The notes under the pieces were generated by a model. That model saw nothing but the letters and a program-made list of their open reading frames with translations. It had not been told where the DNA came from and made no database searches. The translations under genes were made by a program, and so were the position numbers. A stretch of 64,000 nt of DNA from CAWGOF01 sp963824225 (GTDB lineage: Bacteria; Acidobacteriota; Polarisedimenticolia; Polarisedimenticolales; Polarisedimenticolaceae), in the NCBI GenBank assembly GCA_963824225.1, contig CAWGOF010000001.1, positions 310,001 through 374,000 on the forward strand, given 5' to 3'. Positions within the stretch are counted from its first letter, which is position 1. Each line of letters opens with the position of its first letter. Below, piece after piece: positions 1 through 8,486 of the stretch.

Positions 1-95
1 GCGCGTTCCGCTCGAGCCGCCGGCCGACGAGGACAATCGCGACTACCTGCGCGACGAAGAAGACCAAGATGGGCCACCTGCTGGAATCGGTGTAG
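1..95 (+). CDS. ribBA: GTP cyclohydrolase II / RibBA, C-terminal end (partial)
   Basis: Only the last ~30 residues lie in the window. Read with one frame correction near base 50, the end gives a tyrosine-leucine-arginine-threonine-lysine stretch followed by K-M-G-H-L-L and the stop at 93-95. This is the conserved tail of RibA and RibBA proteins, which make 2,5-diamino-6-ribosylamino-pyrimidinone phosphate for riboflavin synthesis. The single inserted base (around 49-51) belongs to the same error-rich patch as the following genes. Whether the enzyme is RibA alone or the RibBA fusion cannot be seen. The next gene starts 13 nt downstream behind an AGGAGAGG ribosome-binding site. Confidence 0.6.
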   Translation, partial: AFRSSRRPTRTIATTCATKKTKMGHLLESV

Positions 96-108
96 GAGAG
101 GCGCCCGC

Positions 109-1482
109 GTGTTCGACGACCTGTCCGAGCGCCTGCAGGGCGATCTTCCGCAAGCTGCGCGGCCAGGCCCGGATCAACGAGGCCGTCCTCGACCAGACGC
201 TGCGCGAGATCCGGCTGGCGCTGCTCGAGGCGGACGTCCACGTCGGCGTGGTCCAGGCGCTTCTGGACGGCGGTGCGCGCGCAAGGCGCTGGGCGAAGAG
301 GTGTTGCAAGAGCCTGACGCCCGGGCCAGCAGGTCGTGAAGATCGTGCGCGACGAGCTGGCGGCGCTGCTCGGGGCGGACGAGCGCGGCGCCGCTGCGCT
401 TCGCGCCGCAAGCCGCCGACGGTGATGCTGCTCGTCGGGCTCCAGGGCTCGGGGAAGACGACGACCACGGCCAAGCTCGGCCTCTGGCTCAAGAAGTCGG
501 GCCGCTACCCGTACCTCGTCCCCGCCGACGTCTACCGCCCCGCGGCGATCGAGCAGCTCGTGCGCGTCGGCGCGGCCGGTCGGCCTCGAGGTGTTCGCGC
601 ACGACGGGAGCCGCAGAGCCCGCTCGAGATGGCGCGCGACGGGCGTCGCTCGAGCGCGCGGCGCACGGGTTCGACACCGTGCTCGTGGACACCGCGGGCC
701 GGCTCCACATCGACGAGGCGCTGATGGACGAGCTGCGCGCGCTCAAGGACGTGCTGGCGCCGTCCGAGATCCTGTTCGTCGCCGACGCCATGACGGGGCA
801 GGACGCGGTGCGCTCCGCCGGGGAGTTCCACCGGGCGCTCGGCCTGACCGGCGTCATTCTGACCAAGATGGACGGCGACGCGCGCGGCGGCGCCGCGCTG
901 TCGATCCGCCACGTCACCGGCGTCCCGATCAAGTTCGTCGGGACGCGGCGAGCGCCCGACGCGAGTTCGAGCCGTTCCACGCCGACCGCATGGTCGGCGC
1001 GCATCCTGGGCATGGGCGACGTGCTGGGCCTGATCGAGAAGGCCGAGGAGGCGTTCGACGTCGGCGAGGCCAAGGCGCTCGAGAAGAAGATCCGCAAGAA
1101 CGCAGCTTCACGCTCGAGGACTTCCGCGACCAGCTCGAGACGCTCCGGAAGATGGGCCCGCTGTCCAGGGGATCGTGTCGATGCTCCCCGGGATGGCGCA
1201 GGTCCAGGAGGCGGACCTGGACGCCGGGGCGATCGTGCGCGTCATGGCGATCATCGACTCCATGACGCCCGAGCGAGCGGCGCCGGCCCGCAGATCCTCG
1301 AACGGCAGCCGCAAGCGGCGGATCGCGCGCGGGCTCGGGCCAGGTCGGTCCAGGAGATCAACCGCCTGCTCAAGCAGTTCGCCCAGATGAAGCGCATGAT
1401 GAAGACCATGCGAGATGGCCAAGGCGTCCGGGCAAGGGCCGGGACAGGTTGCGGGGCTCGGCTGCCGTTCTGGGGCCGGTAG
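109..1482 (+). CDS. ffh: Signal recognition particle protein Ffh (frame broken by several indels)
   Basis: SRP54-type GTPase that binds signal sequences with 4.5S RNA and docks with FtsY. Start is GTG 109 with AGGAGAGG just upstream. The N-terminal helical bundle, the G1 loop (GLQGSGKTTTTAKL, near base 440), the DTAGRLH G3 motif (near 690), the TKMDGDARGG G4 motif (near 865) and the methionine-rich M domain (KQFAQMKRMMKTM, near 1375) are all present but spread over three frames. The last residues LPFWGR before the TAG are typical of the family. At least eight one-base indels break the frame. All downstream genes up to trmD are affected the same way, so I treat this as an essential intact gene with sequence errors. 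Confidence 0.9.
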
Positions 1483-1484
1483 GC

Positions 1485-1490
1485 TATAGT
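1485..1490 (+). promoter_or_regulatory. -10 element upstream of rpsP
   Basis: TATAGT lies directly after the ffh stop, with the context GGCTATAGT that recurs before other genes here. No convincing -35 is visible. It would give a ~45-50 nt leader for the rpsP-khpA-rimM-trmD-rplS genes. Confidence 0.4.
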
Positions 1491-1544
1491 GTGGCGTTTC
1501 ACGCGGTGCGCGAGCGTTACAGCGCCAAGCGCAGGAGGCAGGAC

Positions 1545-1791
1545 GTGCTGAAGATTCGCCTGCGCAGGATGGGGTCGCGCAAGACCCGTTCTACCGGGTG
1601 GTGGTGTCCGACTCGACGCTCGACCCCCAGAGGCCGCTTCGTCGAGAGCCTGGGGACCTACGATCCGGGCACGAACCCGGCGACGGTGCGCATCGACGTC
1701 GCCAAGGCCGACGCACTGGATCCGCAAGGGCGCTCATCCGTCCGAGACCGTGCGGAGCCTGCTCGCCGGCGCGCGTCCGCACGGCGCTTGA
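1545..1791 (+). CDS. rpsP: 30S ribosomal protein S16 (frameshifted)
   Basis: Small-subunit protein S16, about 81 residues. GTG start at 1545 preceded by AGGAGG at 1532-1537. After correction of about three indels the product begins with lysine-isoleucine-arginine-leucine-arginine-arginine-methionine-G, then the F-Y-R-V-V-V-S-D core, G-R-F-V-E-S-L-G-T-Y-D-P and a W-I-R-K-G-A-H-P-S-E-T-V segment: the S16 signature order. It is followed by khpA, rimM, trmD and rplS, the classical order. Frame breaks lie near 1585, 1630 and 1725. Confidence 0.88.
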
Positions 1792-1829
1792 GGCCTGTCG
1801 CGGACCCGAGCCGGCGCGAGGAAGCGCTC

Positions 1830-2061
1830 GTGAAGGAACTGCTGGAGTTGATCGTGAAGCTCGCTCGTGGACCAGCCGGAGGACGTCGTGGTCACGGAGA
1901 TCGAGGGCGAGCAGGCGACGGTGCTCGAGCTGAGCGTGGCCCAGGACGATCTGGGCAAGGTCATCGGCAAGCAGGGCCGGACGGCGCGCTCGATCCGCAC
2001 CATGCTCGGCGCTGCGGGGATGAAGCGCCGCAAGCGCGTCGTGCTCGAGATCATCGAGTAG
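1830..2061 (+). CDS. khpA: KH-domain RNA-binding protein KhpA (YlqC family)
   Basis: Small single-KH RNA-binding protein of about 77 residues. Start GTG 1830; one frame break near 1860 in the first ten codons. The type II KH core with V-I-G-K-Q-G-R-T-A-R-S-I-R (near 1960) is intact and contains the GxxG loop (G-K-Q-G). In many bacteria KhpA sits between rpsP and rimM and works with KhpB in RNA binding linked to cell size. The position here matches, so the assignment is firm although the biological role in this organism is inferred. Confidence 0.85.
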
Positions 2062-2072
2062 CGAGGTCCGAC

Positions 2073-2629
2073 GTGCGCTCCGACGCTCGCCGCATACCGC
2101 TCGGACGGGTGCGCGGCCACCGCGGGGACTCGGGTGAGATCACCGTCATCGTGTGGTTCGGTGAGGCGGCATTCTGGGTCGGCCTCGATCGAGTGGTCCT
2201 CGATCGCCGCGGCTCGCGAGGCCTCGGTGCACCGCGTGGAGCGCGCCCGCGCGTATCGGGATCGACTGGTGCTCAAGCTGCACGACATCGATGGACCGAC
2301 CGCGGCGGCCGAGCTCCGCGGTGCGCTCGTGCATGCCGCGGCCGCCGATGCGCGTGTGGCCGCGGGCGAGCGCTTCCATCCGCTGCTGCTCGTCGGGCTC
2401 CAGGCGATGGACGAATCCGGGACCGTGCTCGGTCGCGTGACCGACGTCGTACCCACCGCCGGACCTGGACTGTTGGCCATCGAGCGGCCGACCGGCCACC
2501 GGCGAACCGCTGTTGCTTCCGGCGGTGCCCGCGCTCGTGGGGCACGTCGACGAGGTCGCCGGGACCGTCGTCGTGCGCCCGCCGTCGGGGTTGCTCGAGC
2601 TCGACGGCTCGGAGGGCTCGGGCGCTTGA
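2073..2629 (+). CDS. rimM: Ribosome maturation factor RimM (frameshifted)
   Basis: 16S rRNA processing factor that binds S19 during 30S head maturation. GTG start at 2073. The N-terminal part reads I-P-L-G-R-V-R-G with the G-E-I-T-V strand of the RimM barrel. The C-terminal PRC-like barrel (D-E-S-G-T-V-L-G-R-V-T-D-V, near 2410) and the closing V-V-V-R-P-P-S-G-L-L-E-L are clear. About three indels (near 2120, 2165, 2490) break the frame. Its TGA overlaps the TTG start of trmD (TTGA), indicating translational coupling. Confidence 0.85.
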
Positions 2630-3319
2630 ACTTCGACGTGGTGACGTTGTTCCCGGCGATGTTCGCCGGGCCGCTGCTCGACGGCATGCTCGCGCGCGCG
2701 CGTCGCGCGGGGCACGTCGGCGTGCGGATGCACGACCTGCGGCGCTGGGGCGTGGGGGCCCATCGCCAGGTCGACGACGCGCCGTACGGGGGCGGGCGGA
2801 GGGATGGTCCTGCGTCCCGAGCCGCTGTTCGAGGCCGTGGACTGGATCCGGGGCCGCTACCCGGCGCCGGCTGAGCGCATCGTCCTGCTTTCGCCTCAGG
2901 GCGCCCGGCTGGACCACCGGTCGGCGCGAGCGACTGGCAGGGTACGACCGCGTGGTTCTACTCTGCGGCCGCTACGAGGGCGTCGACGAGCGGGTGCGCG
3001 AGGGGCTCGCGGACGAGGAGACTCAGTATCGGCGACGCGGTGCTGACCGGCGGGGAGATGCCGGCGCTGGTCGTGATCGACGCCGTCTCGCGCTTCGTCC
3101 CGGGGGTTCTGGGGCAGCCGAGGCGGCGCTCGAGGACTCGTTTGCCGATGGGCGGCTCGACTCCCCATATTACACACGGCCGGCCGAGTTCCGCGGCCGG
3201 CGCGTGCCGGAGGTGCTGCTCTCGGGGGATCACGAGGCGATCGCGCGCTGGCGCGCGCAGCGGGCCCTCGAGCCACGAGGAGCAAGCGGCCCGACCTGCT
3301 CGAGGAGGGCGGCTCCTGA
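2626..3319 (+). CDS. trmD: tRNA (guanine-N1-)-methyltransferase TrmD (frameshifted)
   Basis: SPOUT methyltransferase that makes m1G37 in tRNAs and prevents +1 frameshifting. TTG start overlaps the rimM stop. Typical features in order are the F-D-V-V-T-L-F-P opening, D-D-A-P-Y-G-G-G-x-G-M-V-L (near 2775), L-C-G-R-Y-E-G-V-D-E-R-V (near 2960, SAM knot), I-G-D-x-V-L-T-G-G-E-x-P-A-L-V-V-I-D (near 3035) and S-P-Y-Y-T-R-P-A-E-F-R-G (near 3160). Five or so one-base indels interrupt the frame. Followed by rplS 30 nt later. Confidence 0.9.
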
Positions 3320-3349
3320 GGCGCTGGCGGCGCGATGGGGGATCGGAAC

Positions 3350-3700
3350 ATGGATTTGATGCAGAGTGTCGAGGCCGAGGGGCTGAAGCAGGATCGGCCG
3401 GCGTTCCGGCCCGGCGACCATGTGCGCGTTCACGTGCGGGTCGTCGAGGGCGAGAAGTCGCGGATCCAGGTGTTCGAAGGCGACGTGATTGCGCGGCGCT
3501 CGGGCTCGAGCGCGCGGGCGACGTTCACCGTGCGCAAGATCTCGGGCGGCGTGGGCGTCGAGCGCATCTTCCCCCTGCATTCCCCGAACGTGGAAAAGAT
3601 CGAGGTCGTGCGGCGCGGTGCTGTGCGCCGGGCGAAGCTGTACTACCTGCGTGACCGTACGGGCAAGAAGGCCAGGATCAGGGAGCGCCGGACTCGCTGA
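3350..3700 (+). CDS. rplS: 50S ribosomal protein L19
   Basis: 116 residues, intact, the first clean gene after the error-rich patch. I prefer ATG 3350 (M-D-L-M-Q, as in other L19 proteins) over ATG 3335, because a G-rich Shine-Dalgarno stretch (3337-3341) sits at the right distance from 3350. Core motifs are R-P-G-D-H-V-R-V-H-V-R-V-V-E-G, F-E-G-D-V-I-A-R-R, T-F-T-V-R-K-I-S-G-G-V-G-V-E-R-I-F-P-L-H-S-P and the basic tail A-K-L-Y-Y-L-R. L19 lies at the 30S-50S interface near bridge B6/B8. It closes the ffh-rpsP-trmD operon. Confidence 0.95.
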   Translation: MDLMQSVEAEGLKQDRPAFRPGDHVRVHVRVVEGEKSRIQVFEGDVIARRSGSSARATFTVRKISGGVGVERIFPLHSPNVEKIEVVRRGAVRRAKLYYLRDRTGKKARIRERRTR

Positions 3701-3745
3701 AGCGGCGCGGCCGCTGCGAGCGTCGGGGATCCCTCCGAAGAGGCG

Positions 3746-6280
3746 ATGGCGCAGGATCGTCGCAAGAAGCTCGAGGCCGCCGAGCGGCTCCTCGTACAGG
3801 GAAAGATCCAGGCCGCGTTGCTCGAGTTCGAAGACCTCGCGCGCGGCTCGCCCCGGGATATCCTGACCCTCAATCGCGTCGGTGACGTCCTGGCCCGGCA
3901 GGGCCGGAACCGCGACGCGGTCGTGTACTACCGGCAGATCGCCGATCAGTTCGTCAAGGGCGGGTTCGTGCCCAAGGCGATCGCGATCCACAAGAAGATT
4001 CTGCGCCTCACGCCCGACGCTCCGGAGTCGCTGTTCGCGCTGGGCAGCCTGTACGCCGAGCAGCGGCTTCCGGGCGAGGCCCGGGCCCATCTGCTGCGCG
4101 CCGCCGAGCTGCACCTGCAGGCACGCCGGTTCGGCGAGGCCCGCAAGGCGTACGAGCGCCTGGCCGCGCTCGAGCCCGAGGACCCGCGCCACCGGGCGCG
4201 CCTCGCCGAGGCCCGCGCCGCCGAGGGCGAGACCAAGGTCGCGGGGCACGAGCTCCTCACGCTCGCCGAGTGGCTCCTCGCTCGGGGTCAGGTCGAGGAC
4301 GCCGAACGGACGTTCCGGCGCGCGGCCGAGCTCGTCCCGAGCGAGGCCGGCCCGACGCTCGGTGTCGCACGATGCCTCGAAGCTCGCGGCAATCAGGACG
4401 GCGCGATCGCCGTCCTGATGAACGCGGAGCCGCAAGGCGCCGGCGTGGTTCCGATCGTCGGCGCGCGTCTCGCGCTCCTCGACCGGGGTGGTCGCTCGGC
4501 GCAGGTCGCGGCGCTGCTCGACGGCACGGCGAGTCGCAACGTGCCCGATCTCGCGATCGTCGAGCTGTTCCGCTCGGCGATCGAGCGTGGCGCCCACGCC
4601 GCGGCGTGGGAGCGGTACGGCACGGTGCTGATGCACTGGAGCGAGCGGGGCTTCGGCGAGCGCCTGGAGCGACTGTACCGCCAGCTCGGCGCGCTCGAAG
4701 CCCAAGGACACCTGCCGGCGCTCGAGGCGCTGTACCGCTTGCGCGAGTCCCGCACCGGAACGCCGGAGCTCGAGGAGGCGCGCGGTCTGTTGCTTCGTGC
4801 GTACGCGAGCCGGTCGATGGAGCAGGAGGCCCGGGCGCTGCTCGGCGTGGTGGCACGTGCCGCGCCCAGCGCGGCACCCGCGAAGGAGCCGACCGCAGGT
4901 GCCACCGGTGCGCCCGCCGATCTGCGGCCGGGCGAGGCCACGGCGCGCGTGCCGACCGATCTCGAGGCCCCCGCGGTTCCGCTGTCCCGCACCGACGAGG
5001 AGTTCGTCGGCGGACGGCTGACGCAGGCCGAGATCCTCGAGAAATACGGTCTGCGAGACGAGGCGGTGCGCCAGCTGCGCGAGATCGCGGACCGGTATCC
5101 CGGCCACGTTCCGGTCCAGGAGCGGCTCGTCGAGATCCTGCGGGAAGGTGCCGAGCGTCCGGTGATGCGCGATGCGCTCGTCGGACTCGCGCTCGCCCGG
5201 CGCGCCGCAGGAGACGTCGACGGCGCTCGGCGAGCGGCGGCCGAAGCCGTAAGCATCCTTGCGGTCGAAGAGCCGATGCGGGCGGCGCTCGACCGGCTCG
5301 GCGTGCTCGGGCGCCCGAGCATCGCGCGGCCCGCGGCGCGCCCGACGCCGCGACCGAAGCCCGCGCCGGCCGCGCCGTACGACGCCGGGCGCGCGGTGAC
5401 GATCGATTTCGACGGAGACGACGAGTCCGAAGACCGGCCGGCCGAGATCCCAGCTCCACCAGCCGTGTCCGTGCCGATCGTGCCCGCGCCGGTCGCGCGC
5501 CCGGAGCCTCCGCGCACCGAGGCTCCGCGGCCCCCCAGCGCGCTCCCGCTCGCTTCGGCCCGGCGCACGCCGGGCTCGGACATGGTCCGGGAGATCGAGG
5601 AGCTGCTCGAGACCGGATCGCTCGCCGAAGCCAAGCGCCGGATCGACGCGCTGGCGACGCTGGGGTACGACAGCCCGGATCTCGAGGAGCTGCGGGCGCG
5701 AGTCGGAGCGCTGTCGGACGGTGCGCCGAGCGTCCAGCGCGACGTGCCACTCGCCGGGCTCCTCGAGGACGACGACCTCGGGGCGATCACCGCGGCTCTC
5801 GAGAGCGAGCTCCTCGCGCCCGAGCGGTCGGTCCCGACGCCCGATCCCGAGTCCGAGCAATCGCTGGCCGACGTGTTCGCCGCGTTCCGCCAGCACGTCG
5901 CCGACGAGATCGAGGGCGACGACTATCGCACGCACTACGACCTGGGTATCGCCTACAAGGAGATGGGCTTGCTCGACGAATCGATCGAGCAGTTCCGCCG
6001 TGTGCTCGGCTCTCCCGATCTGCGGCCCGAGGCGATGGCGATGCTCGCCGTGTGCTTGCGCGACGCGGGGCGATTCGAGGAATCGGTGCGCTCGTATCGT
6101 GAGGCGATCGCCGCGTGCCGGGAAGACGACGACGTTCTGCGGAGCCTGCGCTACGAGCTGGGCGACGCGTTGCTCGGTGCGGGCGATGCGGACGGCGCGC
6201 TCGGAGAGTTCCGGGGCGTGCTCGCCAGCGACCCGTCGTTCCGCGACGTGCGGGAGCGCGTCGCGCAACTCGAGGGCTGA
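3746..6280 (+). CDS. Large tetratricopeptide-repeat protein
   Basis: 844 residues, no signal peptide and no obvious membrane segment, so probably cytoplasmic. ATG 3746 with GAAGAGG upstream. Residues ~1-380 are a run of TPR-like helices (for example L-N-R-V-G-D-V-L-A-R-Q-G-R, A-L-G-S-L-Y-A-E-Q). A proline/alanine-rich linker covers ~520-610, and a second TPR block fills the C-terminus (Y-D-L-G-I-A-Y-K-E-M-G-L-L-D-E-S, near 5940). The design (N-terminal TPR, acidic-proline linker, C-terminal TPR) is seen in scaffold or gliding/type-IV-pilus associated proteins of delta-proteobacteria and Acidobacteria. No enzymatic domain is visible and the partner is unknown. Confidence 0.7.
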   Translation: MAQDRRKKLEAAERLLVQGKIQAALLEFEDLARGSPRDILTLNRVGDVLARQGRNRDAVVYYRQIADQFVKGGFVPKAIAIHKKILRLTPDAPESLFALGSLYAEQRLPGEARAHLLRAAELHLQARRFGEARKAYERLAALEPEDPRHRARLAEARAAEGETKVAGHELLTLAEWLLARGQVEDAERTFRRAAELVPSEAGPTLGVARCLEARGNQDGAIAVLMNAEPQGAGVVPIVGARLALLDRGGRSAQVAALLDGTASRNVPDLAIVELFRSAIERGAHAAAWERYGTVLMHWSERGFGERLERLYRQLGALEAQGHLPALEALYRLRESRTGTPELEEARGLLLRAYASRSMEQEARALLGVVARAAPSAAPAKEPTAGATGAPADLRPGEATARVPTDLEAPAVPLSRTDEEFVGGRLTQAEILEKYGLRDEAVRQLREIADRYPGHVPVQERLVEILREGAERPVMRDALVGLALARRAAGDVDGARRAAAEAVSILAVEEPMRAALDRLGVLGRPSIARPAARPTPRPKPAPAAPYDAGRAVTIDFDGDDESEDRPAEIPAPPAVSVPIVPAPVARPEPPRTEAPRPPSALPLASARRTPGSDMVREIEELLETGSLAEAKRRIDALATLGYDSPDLEELRARVGALSDGAPSVQRDVPLAGLLEDDDLGAITAALESELLAPERSVPTPDPESEQSLADVFAAFRQHVADEIEGDDYRTHYDLGIAYKEMGLLDESIEQFRRVLGSPDLRPEAMAMLAVCLRDAGRFEESVRSYREAIAACREDDDVLRSLRYELGDALLGAGDADGALGEFRGVLASDPSFRDVRERVAQLEG

Positions 6281-6325
6281 GCGCGCCCTCGCGAGTTCTG
6301 TTTTCGTTCCTCGACATGCCCGGGC

Positions 6326-6331
6326 TATACT
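6326..6331 (+). promoter_or_regulatory. -10 element for the NtrC-like regulator gene
   Basis: TATACT in the context GGGCTATACT, 20 nt before ATG 6352, with a GAGGAA ribosome-binding site between. The -35 (TTCGTT at 6303-6308, 17-nt spacer) is weak. Confidence 0.45.
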
Positions 6332-6351
6332 CGGCAGATCGAGGAACGTCC

Positions 6352-7677
6352 ATGGACCGACCCAAGGCCCTCGTCGTCGACGCCGATCCGGCCGTTCAGA
6401 ATGCGATCGTCGCCACCTTCGTCGAGCACGGCTTCGACGCGTCGTCCGCGCGTGTCGGAACGCCGCGAACCGATCCGATCGACGTCGTCGCGGCCGACCT
6501 CGGCCCGCCGCCCGTGCGGGAGTGGGTCTCGGCGCTGCGGCGCGCCCAGCCCGGCCTGTTGCTCGTGGCTCTCGGTAACGAAAACGAAACGTCGCTCGAC
6601 CCGTTCGACAGCGTGGACAAGCCGCTCGACTTCTCCCGCCTCCGCTCCGTCGCGCGACGCTTGCGCAGCGTCGTGGTGCTCCGGGCAGAGAACCGGGCCC
6701 TGCTCGTCGAGCTGCAGCGGCGGGCTTCTGCGGCCGGGATCGTCGGGCGGTCGCGCGCGACGCGCGAGCTGATCGACGCGCTGACGGCGCACGCGCGCGA
6801 GTCGACTTCGGTGTGGTTCGCCGGTGAGCCCGGCGTCGGCAAGGAGCATGCGGCGCGGGTCATGCACGCGATGTCCGAGCGCAGCGGTCTCGATTTCGTC
6901 ATCGCTCCCTGCGCGTCGATCGCGTTTGCCGAGCCCGTTCTGACGAGCCCGTGCGGCACGCTGTACCTCGAGAACCTTCCCACGCTGCCGATCGAGCACC
7001 AGCGCCAGGTCGAGCGCCGGGCCGCGGACGACGGCAGCGGTGACACCGGTCGACTCGTCGCTTCGGCGCCCACGATCCCGGCGCGCGCCGTCGAGCTCGG
7101 CCGGCTCCTCGACGAGCTGCGCGAGCGGTTCGAGCCGCGTGTGATCGTGATCCCGCCGTTGCGCGAGCGACCGGACGACGTGCCGGCGCTGGCCCGACAC
7201 TTCGCCGATCGGATCGGCGAGGCGAACCGTCTTCCGGGATTCGAGATCGAGGCTCCGGCGCTCGCGATGCTCGAGGCGCACACGTGGCCCGGCAACGCGG
7301 CCGAGCTGCGGTCCGCGATCGAGCATGCCGCGCTGCTCGCAACCGACGCGCGCATCGGTCTCGAGCATCTCCCGGAGTCGATCCGCAACGGAGCGAGCGA
7401 GCGTACCGTGCGTGACTCCGGCGTAGCGTCGGTCGCGCCGGCCACGTTCCGCGCGGCCAAGCGCACGGTGGTCGCGTCGTTCGAGGCGTCGTACCTGCGC
7501 GAGCTGCTCGCGTACCACGGCGGGAACGTCACGGCGGCAGCGCGTCACGCCGGCATGCTGCGCTCGGCGCTGCAGCGCCTGTTGCGCAAGCACGGCCTGC
7601 GCTCGGGCGAGTTCCGCGGGGCCACGGGCCGGCACGACGCGCGGACGCTCGCGCCGCCGGTCGACGAGCCCGGTTGA
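6352..7677 (+). CDS. NtrC-family response-regulator-like protein with degenerate AAA+ domain
   Basis: 441 residues. Start ATG 6352 behind GAGGAA. Residues ~1-105 form a receiver-like domain: acidic pair in V-D-A-D, candidate phospho-Asp in A-A-D-L-G, lysine in V-D-K-P. Next comes an AAA+ domain with Walker A G-E-P-G-V-G-K-E (~residues 162-169) and the arginine-finger region P-P-L-R-E-R-P-D-D-V, then a Fis-type HTH (G-G-N-V-T-A-A-A-R-H-A-G) at the C-terminus. The GAFTGA loop that contacts sigma-54 is missing altogether. The Walker B motif usually read as L-F-L-D-E is L-Y-L-E-N. It is therefore unlikely to remodel sigma-54 holoenzyme and may act as a simple DNA-binding regulator. The TGA overlaps the next start (TTGA). 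Confidence 0.78.
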   Translation: MDRPKALVVDADPAVQNAIVATFVEHGFDASSARVGTPRTDPIDVVAADLGPPPVREWVSALRRAQPGLLLVALGNENETSLDPFDSVDKPLDFSRLRSVARRLRSVVVLRAENRALLVELQRRASAAGIVGRSRATRELIDALTAHARESTSVWFAGEPGVGKEHAARVMHAMSERSGLDFVIAPCASIAFAEPVLTSPCGTLYLENLPTLPIEHQRQVERRAADDGSGDTGRLVASAPTIPARAVELGRLLDELRERFEPRVIVIPPLRERPDDVPALARHFADRIGEANRLPGFEIEAPALAMLEAHTWPGNAAELRSAIEHAALLATDARIGLEHLPESIRNGASERTVRDSGVASVAPATFRAAKRTVVASFEASYLRELLAYHGGNVTAAARHAGMLRSALQRLLRKHGLRSGEFRGATGRHDARTLAPPVDEPG

Positions 7678-8486
7678 TCGCGCGGAGCGACGCCTGGAGT
7701 CTGGTCGTCGACCGTCCCGGCGACGGGGCATGGAACATGGCGGTCGACGAAGCGCTGCTCGAGGCCGCGCCGGCGGCCCCGGGACCCACGCTCCGGCTGT
7801 ACGGCTTCGAGCCCCCGGCGTTGTCGCTCGGGCGCAGCCAGACGGCGGCCGGCGCCTACGACCCGCGGTTTCTCGAGGCCCACGGGATCGATCTCGTCCG
7901 ACGGCCGACGGGTGGGCTCGCCGTGCTGCACGAGCACGAGCGGACGTATGCGGTCGTCGGGCGGCTCGACCGTCCGCCGTTCCATCGCGGGGTCGTCGAA
8001 ACCTACCGCGCCATCGCGCGGGCGGTCGAGCTCGCGCTGCGGAGCCTGGGCATCGCGGCGAGCGCCGACGCTGCAGGGGAGGCTCCGGATCCGCGGCGCC
8101 TGCGCGACGGACCGAGCTGCTTCTCGAGCGTCACGGCCCACGAGATCGTGGTCGGGCCGCTCAAGCTCGTGGGCGCGGCCCAGCTGCGCCGGCGCGAAGC
8201 GTTCCTACAGCATGGGACGATCCTCGTTCGCAGCGACGCCGCACGGCTCGCACGCGCGCTCGGTCAGCCGCGATGCGCGGGGTTCACGGACGTCGAGCGC
8301 GAGCTCGGTCACCCGATCGACGAGGCGCAGCTCGACGCCGCGCTGATCGAGGCGATGGCTCGCACGTTCGGGACGCCGCTCGTCGCGCGGACCCTCGACG
8401 ATGCCGAGCGGTCGGCCGCGCTGCGGCTGAGTCGCGACAAGTACGCGTCGCCGGACTGGACGCTCCACGCCCGGTCGTCGCGCTAG
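7674..8486 (+). CDS. Lipoate-protein ligase A / octanoyltransferase (LipM-like) family
   Basis: 270 residues; TTG start overlapping the previous TGA. Belongs to the biotin/lipoate A/B ligase fold: W-N-M-A-V-D-E-A-L-L near the N-terminus, R-R-P-T-G-G-L-A-V-L-H lipoyl-AMP/acyl-binding motif (~residues 78-88), an S-C-F segment (~144) in the place of the catalytic cysteine of LipM-type octanoyl-ACP:protein transferases, and a conserved lysine in G-P-L-K-L-V-G-A-A-Q. The cysteine argues for LipM-like acyl transfer, but ligase activity on free lipoate cannot be excluded. It would attach octanoyl or lipoyl groups to E2 or GcvH proteins. Convergent with the PBP gene, the two stop codons sharing CTAG. 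Confidence 0.75.
   Translation: MIARSDAWSLVVDRPGDGAWNMAVDEALLEAAPAAPGPTLRLYGFEPPALSLGRSQTAAGAYDPRFLEAHGIDLVRRPTGGLAVLHEHERTYAVVGRLDRPPFHRGVVETYRAIARAVELALRSLGIAASADAAGEAPDPRRLRDGPSCFSSVTAHEIVVGPLKLVGAAQLRRREAFLQHGTILVRSDAARLARALGQPRCAGFTDVERELGHPIDEAQLDAALIEAMARTFGTPLVARTLDDAERSAALRLSRDKYASPDWTLHARSSR

Noticed and set aside
109..3319. ffh, rpsP, rimM and trmD as pseudogenes
   Set aside because: These are essential genes; all are broken only by single-base indels with motifs preserved, which points to sequence error.
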